From Planctomycetota bacterium (GTDB taxonomy: Bacteria; Planctomycetota; UBA1135; GCA-002686595), in NCBI GenBank assembly GCA_029259635.1, contig JAJDEU010000043.1, positions 62,001 to 126,000 of the forward strand: a stretch of 64,000 nucleotides of DNA, in the 5' to 3' direction. The notes under the pieces were generated by a model, which did not search any database, had not been told where the DNA came from, and saw only the letters and a list, made by a program, of their open reading frames with translations. This document shows positions 25,196 through 33,724 of the stretch, in pieces. The number at the start of each line of letters is the position of its first letter. Within the stretch, counting starts at the first letter, position 1. The translations under genes were made by a program, and so were the position numbers.

Positions 25196-25819
25196 CTAAG
25201 AAACAAGTCGCGAGAGTGAGCGTTTCAAGTTGGCACGCGCGCGCAACTCAAGACGCTCGACAAAGGCTTCTAAATTGTAGAGCAAAGGGCGCTCGAGCAG
25301 GGCTTTCAAGAGCTTGGCGCGCTCGGCGCGAAACAGCTCCTCGGGCACCCAACCGTACTCTCTCTGTACCTGCTCCTCGTACTCGTCAAACCGCGCCTCC
25401 GGAGCACCGAGGATGGAGAGATCAATGTCCACTAAGAGCTGAGCGTCCTTTGCGAGAGGCATCGCGTCGTGCACGGTCGCCAAAATCATCTCCCCTACCC
25501 GCCTCGCCACTTCTTCACTCGCACCGCCGGCAACAAGCTCGCGCTCGGCCCACGCGCGGCTCTGCTCTTCATTATCCCTCGCGCGCGTGTCGTAGATCGC
25601 ATCGTGGAACCAGAGCGCAAGCTCAACCTCAGCGGGAACCTGAGCCAGTTCTACGGTCTCATCAAAAACCTTCAAACACTCTTCAAGATGTTGAACGGTG
25701 TGGTAGTGGCGTTGCTCACTTTTGTAGCCCTCCGCCAACTCGTCGAACAAGCTTGCGCGTGGCGTGGCGGTCACGTTCTGCCAAGTCGTTGTCCAACGCT
25801 CCTGTGTCAATAGATGCAC
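25196..25819 (-). CDS. HD-domain metal-dependent phosphohydrolase
   Basis: About 207 residues. Conserved pieces are 'HYHTVQHLEECL', the HD pair in 'LWFHDAIYD', 'MILATVHD' and 'LVDIDLSILG', which together match the predicted HD phosphohydrolases of the COG4339 type. The substrate is unknown. I choose the GTG at 25819 because GGGAAGG stands 5 nt upstream; a TTG at 25846 in the same frame is an alternative. It is divergent from the transglutaminase/TPR gene, 148 bases away, and upstream of the two-helix membrane protein. Confidence 0.82.
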   Translation of the reverse strand: MHLLTQERWTTTWQNVTATPRASLFDELAEGYKSEQRHYHTVQHLEECLKVFDETVELAQVPAEVELALWFHDAIYDTRARDNEEQSRAWAERELVAGGASEEVARRVGEMILATVHDAMPLAKDAQLLVDIDLSILGAPEARFDEYEEQVQREYGWVPEELFRAERAKLLKALLERPLLYNLEAFVERLELRARANLKRSLSRLVS

Positions 25820-25967
25820 GGTCACCTTCCCAAGCGACTTTACCAAACACTCTCCGATTTCAATCTCAGGCGGGTCGCGAACTCTCGATGAGATTAGCGC
25901 ACTAGGTTTCTAAGCCACTTGCTCCTGATCAACCCCACCTGCGCCTTCATTGTGATAGCTTCCTTAC

Positions 25968-27356
25968 GTGAATCAATTGTCGCTCGCTGTCCTCGCCCTG
26001 ACGCTTTGGCCTCTCTCTAGCTGCTCTAAATTCGAACCGCTCGAGATCCTCGCCAATACGGGCTCTCCGGGACTTGAGTGCACGACCGTCGAGGAGCTTG
26101 TGGCGCTCCCGGAAGAGGAGCTCGATCTCGGACGCGCGGCGCTGATCATTCAGAACGACTTCGCCGAGGGCTCGGATATAGAGAACGCAATCTCGGCTCT
26201 CGACGAGCTCGCCAGAGGCTACGGACGGCCCGTGGAAAATGATCTGCGAGCCGAAGCCCGCCGCCTCCTCGCCTACCTTCATGACGAGTGTGGTTTCGTG
26301 TACGCCTCGAACTGGCGAGATTCCGATTCGCGGTTGCTCGCTCACGTCCTCGAGACGCGTCAAGGCAACTGCGTCGGACTGTCCACCCTCTACCTCGCCG
26401 TCGCAGAACGCGTGGGGCTGAAACTCTCTGGCGTCTTGATCCCGGGGCATATGTACGTGGTCTTGTCGCGCGGGGACCAGGCCGTTTCGCTGGATCCCTC
26501 GACCGGCGAATTGTTCGAGGACTTCGATGAGTTCTCGAGTGAGAACAAGAGCGCTGGAAACTGGAGACCCAAGAACAGTTCGCAAAGGATGGCCCCGCGC
26601 GAGACGCTCGGGTTCCTGCTAACCGAAGCCTCCCGCCTGGCTTTGGAAAGTTCCTTCGAGAAGGACCCCTTTCGCTTGGCCCAGCTCGGCGTCGAGTGTG
26701 CGCCGCGATCGTCGTTGAGCCATCGGGCACTTGGAATCGCGTACCTCCAATGGGGCGATCGTGAAGAAGCCCTCGCCACCTTCGCGACCGCTCTAGAGCT
26801 CGACCCGAGAGACTCGGACGCCCGTATCCTCAGAGCCGACGTGCTGCACGGTATTGGCGAACAAGATGATGCCCTCGCGGAAGCTCACGCTGCGATCGAA
26901 CTCGACCCCCATCACCCCGGCTACCACTTCCTCGCCGCTCGAATCCACTCGTCGCGCTTCGAGTCGGAGGCGATGTTCGAAGAGCTCGATCTAGCGCTCG
27001 ACTGCCCATGGGAAAAATTGCACCCGCACCACATCGTCAAAATCATGAGCTCGATCGGCGATCCCTTTGAGTTCGAGGGAAGCGTCTGGGGCACCCTCGC
27101 GCAGAAACACAAGTATGCAGCGAAGCGCCTCGAGTCGATCGAGAGGGGCGGCAAGGAGATCGACACGGCGGAGTACCGACTCCATCTGGCTTGCGCCGAT
27201 CTCGCGGGATTGATCACGGACACGATCGCCGGCTTTAAGGTTCCGGCGAGCAAGCTCAAGACCACGGTCAACTCGATCCCCGAACTCGCCGAACACCCGC
27301 GCATTATTCGCTATCGTGCTGCGCTAAAGCACGCGCAAGACTTGGCGACGAGGTAG
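25968..27356 (+). CDS. Lipoprotein with SirB1-like transglutaminase domain and TPR repeats
   Basis: 462 residues from a GTG start. A lipoprotein signal peptide ends at C19 ('LTLWPLSSC'). Residues about 50-200 are a transglutaminase-like domain of the SirB1 type with a plausible catalytic triad: C135 ('RQGNCVGLSTLYLAVAER'), H161 ('IPGHMYVV') and D176 ('SLDPSTG'). Residues about 240-345 hold TPR repeats ('ALGIAYLQWGDREEALATFATAL'). It is probably anchored in the periplasm, where such domains act as proteases or cross-linkers. Substrate unknown. It sits 80 bases before the AlkC-like gene on the same strand. Confidence 0.83.
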   Translation: MNQLSLAVLALTLWPLSSCSKFEPLEILANTGSPGLECTTVEELVALPEEELDLGRAALIIQNDFAEGSDIENAISALDELARGYGRPVENDLRAEARRLLAYLHDECGFVYASNWRDSDSRLLAHVLETRQGNCVGLSTLYLAVAERVGLKLSGVLIPGHMYVVLSRGDQAVSLDPSTGELFEDFDEFSSENKSAGNWRPKNSSQRMAPRETLGFLLTEASRLALESSFEKDPFRLAQLGVECAPRSSLSHRALGIAYLQWGDREEALATFATALELDPRDSDARILRADVLHGIGEQDDALAEAHAAIELDPHHPGYHFLAARIHSSRFESEAMFEELDLALDCPWEKLHPHHIVKIMSSIGDPFEFEGSVWGTLAQKHKYAAKRLESIERGGKEIDTAEYRLHLACADLAGLITDTIAGFKVPASKLKTTVNSIPELAEHPRIIRYRAALKHAQDLATR

Positions 27357-27436
27357 AGCCTCCAGCGAGTGCGTGCGAGGTTTCCCGGCGAGACTCTTGC
27401 GAGCGTCGAAGGCTCATCCGCCACTCACGATCCACC

Positions 27437-28285
27437 ATGCCCACTCATCCCATCGAGCGTTTCAAAGCGCCCATGACGATTACGGCTGGACAGCCGCTCA
27501 AAGAGCTCTTCGATCGAAAGCTCGTCGGCTTGATCGGGCAGTCCTTTGCGCACGTGCATCCGGAGTTCGAATTGAAGTCCTTCAGGAAGCTCGCGACAGC
27601 GGGACTCGAAGAGGGAACGATGCTCGAGCGAGCGGCGCATATTGCGAATGCGCTGGCGAGTGAGCTTCCTGATGACTTTCGCGCGGCGAGCGAAGTTCTC
27701 GTTGCGGCACTCGGACCCGTACAAGACCGGACCGAAGGCAATGGACTGCGCGGCTTCTTCTATATGCCGCACTCGAGCTTCATCGCGCGATTCGGTGGGA
27801 AGCACTTCAAGGAGGGCATGGCGGCGAACTATGAGCTCACCCGGCGCTTCACGGCAGAGTTCAGCGTTCGGCCGTTCATCGCCCGCCACCAAAAACGCGC
27901 TCTCGCGCTGCTCCAGAAGTGGACGCGCGACAAGGATCACCACGTTCGCCGCCTGTGCAGCGAGGGTTCGCGGCCGCGCTTACCCTGGGCTTCGCGCTTG
28001 CCCGCTCTCGCGGCCGATCCCGCGTTGACTCTGCCGATTCTCGAGGCGCTCAAGGACGATAGCGAGCTCTACGTTCGGCGCTCGGTCGCCAATCACCTGG
28101 GCGACCTGTGCAAAGATCACCCCGACTGGGTCTTTGAGTTGTGCGCGCGGTGGATCGACGAAGTCGAGAGCGAGTCGAAAGAACGCAGGCAAGAGCGACA
28201 CTGGATGGTGCGACACGCCGTGCGTTTGCCGGCGAAGAAGCGCGTCGATGCCGCACTCGAGCTACGCAGGCGTGCCCGACCTTAA
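27437..28285 (+). CDS. AlkC-like DNA alkylation repair protein
   Basis: 282 residues, no membrane segment. The diagnostic stretch is 'WTRDKDHHVRRLCSEGSRPRLPWA' (about residues 162-185), the R-R-x-x-x-E-G-x-R-P-R-L-P-W signature of AlkC glycosylases. These use HEAT-like repeats to hold DNA and excise alkylated bases such as 3-methyladenine. Flanking helices fit HEAT-like units ('DDSELYVRRSVANHLGDLCKDHP'). The C-terminal Ig-like domain found in some AlkC subfamilies is absent. Its stop TAA shares bases with the TAA of the convergent small gene. Regulation is not visible. Confidence 0.85.
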   Translation: MPTHPIERFKAPMTITAGQPLKELFDRKLVGLIGQSFAHVHPEFELKSFRKLATAGLEEGTMLERAAHIANALASELPDDFRAASEVLVAALGPVQDRTEGNGLRGFFYMPHSSFIARFGGKHFKEGMAANYELTRRFTAEFSVRPFIARHQKRALALLQKWTRDKDHHVRRLCSEGSRPRLPWASRLPALAADPALTLPILEALKDDSELYVRRSVANHLGDLCKDHPDWVFELCARWIDEVESESKERRQERHWMVRHAVRLPAKKRVDAALELRRRARP

Positions 28286-28524
28286 CCGGTCGAAGCCCTG
28301 AGCACGCAGTAGACCAACACCGTCAGGACCGCGCTGGCGATCGCGATTCGCGTGAATGGTCGGAGCATCTCTGAGTGCATGCGATTGAACTCAGCCTGCG
28401 CAATCGAAGGCATTTCGGTGGATGGACCACTGCCTTTCCCCCACGCGCGCTGGTCGTCGCGGATCTCTTTTAGGATCGCGACGATCTCCTGTGAGGAGTC
28501 TTTGTCGTGCTCAGCCATCTCCAC
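28282..28524 (-). CDS. Small single-helix membrane protein
   Basis: 80 residues: a charged, probably helical N-terminal half ('SQEIVAILKEIRDDQRAW') and one transmembrane helix near the C-terminus (about 59-77, 'RIAIASAVLTVLVYCVLRA'). GTG (28524) and ATG (28518) starts are both possible. No family recognised. The convergent overlap with the AlkC-like gene (shared TTAA) and the sensible topology favour a real gene, but evidence is limited. Confidence 0.5.
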   Translation of the reverse strand: MEMAEHDKDSSQEIVAILKEIRDDQRAWGKGSGPSTEMPSIAQAEFNRMHSEMLRPFTRIAIASAVLTVLVYCVLRASTG

Positions 28525-28693
28525 TCTTTCGCTGGTTGGAATACTTTTCGTGCTCGACTTCGCGAAACTCTGCGAGCTTGAATTCGTGCAAGTAATTTAC
28601 GCATTTCAACAAGATCTACCAACGACGGCTCCGATACCGAGAGAGTCCGAACGCCATTCGTCTTCCACAAGGATTCGATTATCGAATGAGCGC

Positions 28694-28712
28694 CTTCTCC
28701 TTCCAGGAGAAG
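28694..28712. repeat. Perfect inverted repeat upstream of the TPR gene
   Basis: CTTCTCCT / AGGAGAAG, an 8-bp stem with a 3-base loop, in the 337-base gap between the divergent small membrane protein and TPR genes. It could be an operator or a hairpin in the TPR mRNA leader. The rest of this gap holds no recognisable gene apart from the C-tract noted separately. Confidence 0.4.
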
Positions 28713-28748
28713 CTGGGTGAGGAAGTCCTCTCCCGGTCGCCAAATTGT

Positions 28749-28758
28749 CCCCCCCCCC
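28749..28758 (+). repeat. Homopolymeric C10 tract
   Basis: Ten consecutive C residues, 10 bases before one possible ATG (28769) and inside the longest reading of the TPR gene (TTG at 28745). Such tracts are prone to slippage and can vary spacing or frame. Confidence 0.7.
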
Positions 28759-28861
28759 GAGTTCTGTTATGGCCAATCCGCGGTTTAGCGCGGCTGCCGG
28801 GCACTTGCCGGCGAGCCGATCGCATACCCATGCCGAATCCCCCCGGGTTCCCCATCTGATC

Positions 28862-29833
28862 ATGGAATCCGGCTCGGCCGCCGAACAACTCGACAGCCAC
28901 GAGGCCGTCTCCGAGTCTTACCTGCGCCAGATCGACTCTGCCAGGCAGCGCGGCGATTCGGAAGAAGAGGCCCGCATCAGGAAGGAGTTCGAAGGGTTCT
29001 TATCCGCCTTTCGAGCCGTGGAACAACTCAAGCAACTGGTTCCTGTTCGCTCCATCTTGGCCGGTGACCCGCTCCCCGGCGCCGCCGATCTCGAGGAGGT
29101 TTCCGAGCTCCTCAAGACGCTCTCCGACTGGCGGCCCGACTCTGCCGAAGGTCATCTGGTTCGCGGCTGCGCTTACCTCATCACCGACGAGCCGACGGAA
29201 GCGCTGATCATTTTCAATCGCATGCTCAGCGAAGGCGAGGGCGGTGTGTATCTGCACTGTGCCCGCGGCCAGGCTTTGCTCGCGCTCGGACGCACCGCGC
29301 AGGCCGAAGAATCCTTCAACCACGGCTTCGAGCTCAATGAAGACGACGCGCTGAGCCTGATCGGACGCGGACGCGCCTGCATGGAGCAGAATCGACCGGA
29401 CGAAGCGCTGGTCGCCTTTCGCCGCGCTCTGCACCTCGAACGCTACCGAGCCGAGATCTGGTTCATGTGCGGTGACGCACTGCTCGCGACAAATCGACCG
29501 GACGAAGCTCTGCTCTTTCTTCGGCGCGGGCTCGCGCTCGCTCCTGACAACGAAGACGCGAACATCAGCGTGGCTCGGGCACTCAGCAAGCTCGGGCGCG
29601 GCCGTGAAGCGCTCGATGCCTACGAGAAAATCGTCAGCCGACGCGACGACGGAGTGGGGCCACTCCTCGGTTCCTCGTTCGACGAATCACCCGGCAGCCA
29701 CCCTTCGGTCGACGCAAACCGCGTCGTCATTCGGCGCTCTCGCATCGAACGACCGATGCGGTTGAAGACGCGCTACCTGGTGCTCGCCGCCTTCGGCATC
29801 GCGCTGATCGGCTACTTGCTCGGCAAGGGCTAA
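28862..29833 (+). CDS. Tail-anchored TPR protein
   Basis: About 323 residues from the ATG at 28862; in-frame starts at 28769 (ATG) and 28745 (TTG, through the C10 tract) would add 31 or 39 proline-rich residues with no similarity to anything. The body (about 90-255) is TPR: 'GHLVRGCAYLITDEPTEALIIF', 'GRACMEQNRPDEALVAFRRALH' and 'GDALLATNRPDEALLFLRRGL'. A single helix at the extreme C-terminus ('RYLVLAAFGIALIGYLLGKG') makes it tail-anchored with the TPR domain in the cytoplasm. It is likely a scaffold; partners unknown. It ends at a hairpin shared with yceH. Confidence 0.8.
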   Translation: MESGSAAEQLDSHEAVSESYLRQIDSARQRGDSEEEARIRKEFEGFLSAFRAVEQLKQLVPVRSILAGDPLPGAADLEEVSELLKTLSDWRPDSAEGHLVRGCAYLITDEPTEALIIFNRMLSEGEGGVYLHCARGQALLALGRTAQAEESFNHGFELNEDDALSLIGRGRACMEQNRPDEALVAFRRALHLERYRAEIWFMCGDALLATNRPDEALLFLRRGLALAPDNEDANISVARALSKLGRGREALDAYEKIVSRRDDGVGPLLGSSFDESPGSHPSVDANRVVIRRSRIERPMRLKTRYLVLAAFGIALIGYLLGKG

Positions 29834-29852
29834 CAGCAAGAGTGGCTAGCCC
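29827..29852. terminator. Bidirectional hairpin containing both stop codons
   Basis: A 6-bp perfect stem (GGGCTA / TAGCCC) with a 14-base loop spans the 12-base gap between the convergent TPR and yceH genes. The left arm overlaps the TPR gene's TAA (29831-29833) and the right arm overlaps the yceH TAG (29846-29848). Confidence 0.4.
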
Positions 29853-30508
29853 TCGAGCGGTTCGCCGAGAGAAGCGGCCAGCCGAGCGAGCTGGCGTTCG
29901 AGTCGGGAGACACGGTTCTCAAGACTCTCGCTCTGCGGCGACGTATCGGCACTCCGCGCGGGAATCGGAGCGGGCGCGCTCTCTCGAACCTGCCCCTCGG
30001 CAGCCGCTTGACCGAGCTTGGAAAGCGTCTCCACGACTCGCCCTGCCCGCGATCCCGCCAGCGGCGGAAGGTCGGCGAGCATGTTGCGCCCACGAAGCGT
30101 CTCCATCACGCTCGACAAATCCTCCTGCGACGGAAGCGAAGCCATCCGGCTTGCGCGCGTCCGCAGCTCGCCCTTGGTCTGCGGCCCCCTCATCATCAGC
30201 TCGGCCAGAACCGCCAGCTCGGCGTCACCGACCGAGAGCACTTGCTGGGCACTGTGCGCGAATTTCTCTACGCGACTCCCCGCCGTCTGAACTCGGCCGG
30301 CGAGCTGCATCATGCGCAGCCGCTCGACGGCCGAAAAGACCTCGCCCTCCATCATCTCGACCTTCGGATCGCGATTGGATTTCTGATTGCAGCCGAGCTG
30401 CAGACCGTTGAGCGAGAGCGGATAGGAGTCCGGCGTCGTCAGTGACTTTTCGATGAGTACGCCGAGGACGCGCGCCTCGGCCGGCTCCAGATGAAGGTCG
30501 TGGGACAT
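29846..30508 (-). CDS. yceH: YceH/DUF480 family winged-helix protein
   Basis: 220 residues. The N-terminal part is the DUF480 signature: 'LEPAEARVLGVLIEKSLTTPDSYPLSLN' and 'GCNQKSNRDPKVEM' (about residues 7-53). A second winged-helix unit follows ('LSVGDAELAVLAELMMRGPQTKGELRTRASRM'). The last 30 residues form a coiled coil ('ENRVSRLERQLARLAASL'). The family is conserved and cytoplasmic, without a firm function. Its start is 6 bases from the stop of the M16 peptidase gene, so it is likely co-transcribed behind it. Confidence 0.92.
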   Translation of the reverse strand: MSHDLHLEPAEARVLGVLIEKSLTTPDSYPLSLNGLQLGCNQKSNRDPKVEMMEGEVFSAVERLRMMQLAGRVQTAGSRVEKFAHSAQQVLSVGDAELAVLAELMMRGPQTKGELRTRASRMASLPSQEDLSSVMETLRGRNMLADLPPLAGSRAGRVVETLSKLGQAAAEGQVRESAPAPIPARSADTSPQSESLENRVSRLERQLARLAASLGEPLEG

Positions 30509-30514
30509 GGCAAC

Positions 30515-33364
30515 CTACTCGATGATCTCGCCGTTGGCATCGGCGCGCTCGATCTTCTCCATGCCCAGTTCGGCGAGCTGGGGCAACACGGCCTCGGCAT
30601 CTCCGACGAGCAAAACCTGAAGGTTCGACCAGTCGTAGATCCCGCTCCGCGAGAGCTCGTTCAGCGCGCCCAACGCAACGTGGTCGAGCGCCATCAGCTC
30701 GTCACGCTTGGAGTCCAGCGGACGACCATTCGAGATCAAACTCGAGAAGGTGGCCGCGATAGCGCCGGTTGTTCCGAACCCGCCCATCACGTCGGTGCGC
30801 GAACTCTCGATGGCTTTGGCCAGCTCGTCCTCGGTCACGTCGCCGCTCGCCAACAGGTCGAACTCTTTCTTGAACTCGGCCAGCGCCAGCCCGGTGACAT
30901 CCGTTCGCACCGAAGAGCTCGCCAGCAAGAGCACCTGCTCGCCCTCCTGGTTGATGCGCGACCCGGCGCCGTAGGAATAGCCGTTCTTCTCGCGCAGGTT
31001 CATGTTGAGCCGGCTCGTAAAGCTGCCGCCGAGCGCCGTATTCAGGCAGGTCCGGATCGCCAGCTCGACCGAGTCCGCTTGCGTCATGGGACGCAGGATG
31101 TACACCACCGTCTGCGGCGCGCCGGGCTTGTCGATCAGAACGGTTCGGCCCACGTTCGGCTCAACGAGCGGTGCCGGGGGAACCATCAAATTCTCCAGAT
31201 AGTCTTCGACCGCGACTTCTGCGGAGCTATTGGCCTCGAGGTGGCGCACGCGCGCCTGCTCCTTGTCCAAACCGCCAAAACTCGACTCGAGGAACTCGAG
31301 CAAATAGCCCGGGTCGAAGTCGCCGACGAAGACGAAGCTCGAATCGTCGGTGCGAATCAGCGTCTCGTAGGCGCGAACAAAGCTCTCTCGCTTCCCGGCA
31401 GTATTCATATCGCCCAGCGAAGCGAGCGTGTGTTCGTAGCCGTCCACCGCCCGACCGCGATAGTTGTCCGATCCGAACAGGAGCGCGCGGCTCGCGAGCC
31501 CGGCGACCGCGCGCGGGTTATCGGCCCGACGTTGAATATTGCCGACCATCAAGGTGCGCTCGCGCTCGATGTCGTCGATGTCCAGGTTGGGACTGAGCGC
31601 CGCTTGCCGGAAAAACTCCAGGGTCTCTTCGAACTTGGAGGTCAATCCGCTGACACGCACGATCATCTGGTCGCGCCCGGCCGATGCGCCGACCGAGGCG
31701 CCGATCGACTCGACCTCTTCCGTCCACTCCGAAGCGTCCTTTCCGTTCGCGCCCTGCGTCAGGACTCGCGCGACCAACGTCGACAAGCCGGCGTGCTCGG
31801 CCGGAACGCGGGACTCTCCGCCTCGCACCATCCAAACGCCGGAGAACAGCCGGGTCCCCGGACGCTCGACCATCACGACATCGATGCCGTTCCCAAGCGT
31901 GTGAGTCGTCGGTGTCGGCGGCACAAACTTGCGCGCCGCGAAGTCGGCGGGGCGATCGTCGAGGCTGGGAGCCGCCGAGTCGTCGGCATGTGGCGCAAGC
32001 ATCTGCACCAGCTCACCGACGAGCTCCTTATCGTCGGTCGGCATCACGCGCAAATCCACGCGGCCCTCACCCAGCACGCGTGCCGCCCACGAGCGAACAT
32101 CGTCGATGTCGAGCGCCGTCCAGCGCGCGAGGTCCCGCGCGAACCCATCGGTGACGTCCCAATAGTGGATGTACCGGTTGATCGAGTCCGCCCGCGAGAG
32201 CAGGTCTTCATTGCTCTGCAGGAAGCCGCGCTCCATCTGGGCCTGCACACGCTTGAGCTCCGCCGTGCGCCGCTCATCGTCGCCCGCGGCCACGAACTCG
32301 TCGATCACCGCGAGGACCTCATTCTTGATCACGTCGAGATCCGCGTCGGCCGTTCCCGTGACCTCGATATGGAAGATCGAGCCCAGCTTCGCGGAGCCTT
32401 GATAGGCAATCACTTCCTGAGCGAGCCCCAGCTCGTTGACCAAGCGCTTTTCCAGTCGAGTTGCTGAACCACCGGCGAGAATCGAGCCGACGACATCCAT
32501 CGCGCCGTCGCCGTCGGTCATGTAGGCCGGCGAGTGCCACGCCAAGACGAGCTTCGGAAGTCGCACGTCGTCGTAGGTCACCGCCCGCTTCTCGAAAGGG
32601 AGCGAGACCGGCGACGCACTGGTGTGCTTCGGCACCGGCTTCGACTCGAGCTGCCCCATCGTGTTCGCGATCAGCTTCACGACTTCATCGCGGTCGAAGT
32701 CACCGGCCACGACGAGGCTTGCATTGCCCGCGACGTAGTAGGTCCGGAAGAACTGAAGCACGTCTTCGAGAGCGGCCGCCTCGAGATCCTCGTGGCTTCC
32801 GATGACCGTGTGCCGATAGGGATGGCCCTCGGGATACATCAGCTCGGGCAGCATCAGTCGCGCCCGACCGTAGGGAACGTTTTCGCCGGTCTGCCGACGT
32901 TCGTTGCGAACCACGGCTCGTTGGGAATCCAGCTTCTCGACCGTCATCGCATCGTCGAGCGCCTCGAACCGGTCCGCGTCCAACCACAACAGGGTCGGGA
33001 GCAGAGCGCTCGGTCCCTGGCTGTAGTAGTTCGTGCGATCCTGGCTGGTGGTCGCGTTATTGAAGCCGCCACCCGACTCCATGATCACATCGAACTGACT
33101 TCCGGGAACGCGCTCGGTTCCCATGAACATCAGGTGCTCGAACAAGTGTGCGAAACCCGTGCGCCCGAGAACCTCGTCCTTCGACCCGACCGTGAACCAA
33201 GTATTGATCACGACCTTCGGCAGCGAGTGGTCCGGGACCAGCGTGACACGCATACCGTTCTGGAGCGTGTAGCTCTCGACCGCGACCGTCGGGCCATCGT
33301 CACCGGTCGCCGGTAAGCTGGGAAAGGACAGCGAGAGCAGCGTGCATAGGGCCAGTGAGAGCAT
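30515..33364 (-). CDS. Secreted double-length M16 zinc metallopeptidase
   Basis: 949 residues from the ATG at 33364, supported by GAGGAA 6 nt upstream and by the signal peptide it creates ('MLSLALCTLLSLSFPSLPA'). The first M16 unit is active: inverted zinc motif HLFEH (H73, E76, H77) with the downstream acidic ligand in 'VVRNERRQTGENVPYG'. It is followed by an inactive M16-C domain. The second M16 pair (about 500-949) has lost the HxxEH ('VPAEHAGLSTLVARVL') and would form the other half of the clam-shell. This is the pitrilysin/insulinase-like tandem form, probably a periplasmic or extracellular peptide-degrading enzyme. The downstream neighbour is yceH. Confidence 0.92.
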   Translation of the reverse strand: MLSLALCTLLSLSFPSLPATGDDGPTVAVESYTLQNGMRVTLVPDHSLPKVVINTWFTVGSKDEVLGRTGFAHLFEHLMFMGTERVPGSQFDVIMESGGGFNNATTSQDRTNYYSQGPSALLPTLLWLDADRFEALDDAMTVEKLDSQRAVVRNERRQTGENVPYGRARLMLPELMYPEGHPYRHTVIGSHEDLEAAALEDVLQFFRTYYVAGNASLVVAGDFDRDEVVKLIANTMGQLESKPVPKHTSASPVSLPFEKRAVTYDDVRLPKLVLAWHSPAYMTDGDGAMDVVGSILAGGSATRLEKRLVNELGLAQEVIAYQGSAKLGSIFHIEVTGTADADLDVIKNEVLAVIDEFVAAGDDERRTAELKRVQAQMERGFLQSNEDLLSRADSINRYIHYWDVTDGFARDLARWTALDIDDVRSWAARVLGEGRVDLRVMPTDDKELVGELVQMLAPHADDSAAPSLDDRPADFAARKFVPPTPTTHTLGNGIDVVMVERPGTRLFSGVWMVRGGESRVPAEHAGLSTLVARVLTQGANGKDASEWTEEVESIGASVGASAGRDQMIVRVSGLTSKFEETLEFFRQAALSPNLDIDDIERERTLMVGNIQRRADNPRAVAGLASRALLFGSDNYRGRAVDGYEHTLASLGDMNTAGKRESFVRAYETLIRTDDSSFVFVGDFDPGYLLEFLESSFGGLDKEQARVRHLEANSSAEVAVEDYLENLMVPPAPLVEPNVGRTVLIDKPGAPQTVVYILRPMTQADSVELAIRTCLNTALGGSFTSRLNMNLREKNGYSYGAGSRINQEGEQVLLLASSSVRTDVTGLALAEFKKEFDLLASGDVTEDELAKAIESSRTDVMGGFGTTGAIAATFSSLISNGRPLDSKRDELMALDHVALGALNELSRSGIYDWSNLQVLLVGDAEAVLPQLAELGMEKIERADANGEIIE

Positions 33365-33511
33365 CGGATCTTCCTCGTTCGGACCTCGGGATTGCGCCGG
33401 TCGACCGGTGGGCGCGGGGCGCGTTGTCACCCCGATGATATCAGTGCGATCCGTAACTTCGCTGCACCAAGCCCTCCTGCTCCACCCGGTTTTTACCGAA
33501 GAGAGTCGTTC

Positions 33512-33712
33512 ATGGAACGCCCCCAGTGCTCAAGCTGCAGCTCCTACCACATGACCTGGGAGCCCGAAAAACCCCACGGCTGCCGCGCATTCGGCTTCAA
33601 ATCCGCGGCGCTGCCGTCGCGGGTCGTGGAAGAGAACTCGGGCAAGCCCTGCGGTTACTACGAAGAGCGCCCGAAGCCCCCGGCGAAAGCCGTAGAGCCC
33701 CCGCTTTGGTAG
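33512..33712 (+). CDS. Small cysteine-rich conserved protein, zinc-ribbon-like
   Basis: 66 residues from ATG 33512, with GAGAG 6 nt upstream. Cysteines are C6, C9 (C-S-S-C), C24 ('PHGCRAFGF') and C47 ('SGKPCGYYE'), a spacing consistent with one metal site. The remainder is highly polar and aromatic ('YHMTWEPEKPHGCRAFGFKS'). I have a general memory of similar short proteins in other bacteria but cannot name the family, so the function is left open. It is divergent from the M16 gene and convergent with the MscS gene 12 bases away. Confidence 0.72.
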   Translation: MERPQCSSCSSYHMTWEPEKPHGCRAFGFKSAALPSRVVEENSGKPCGYYEERPKPPAKAVEPPLW

Positions 33713-33724
33713 GCGGCGTTCGGT

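Noticed and set aside
25230-25245. TTGGCACG resembling half of a sigma-54 promoter
   Set aside because: The matching TTGC element is absent at the right spacing and the site is inside the HD-domain gene.
30491-32467. 658-codon open frame on the plus strand
   Set aside because: Antisense to the clear M16 peptidase; composition rich in R, H, D, V and no recognisable domain. A typical shadow of a GC-rich gene.
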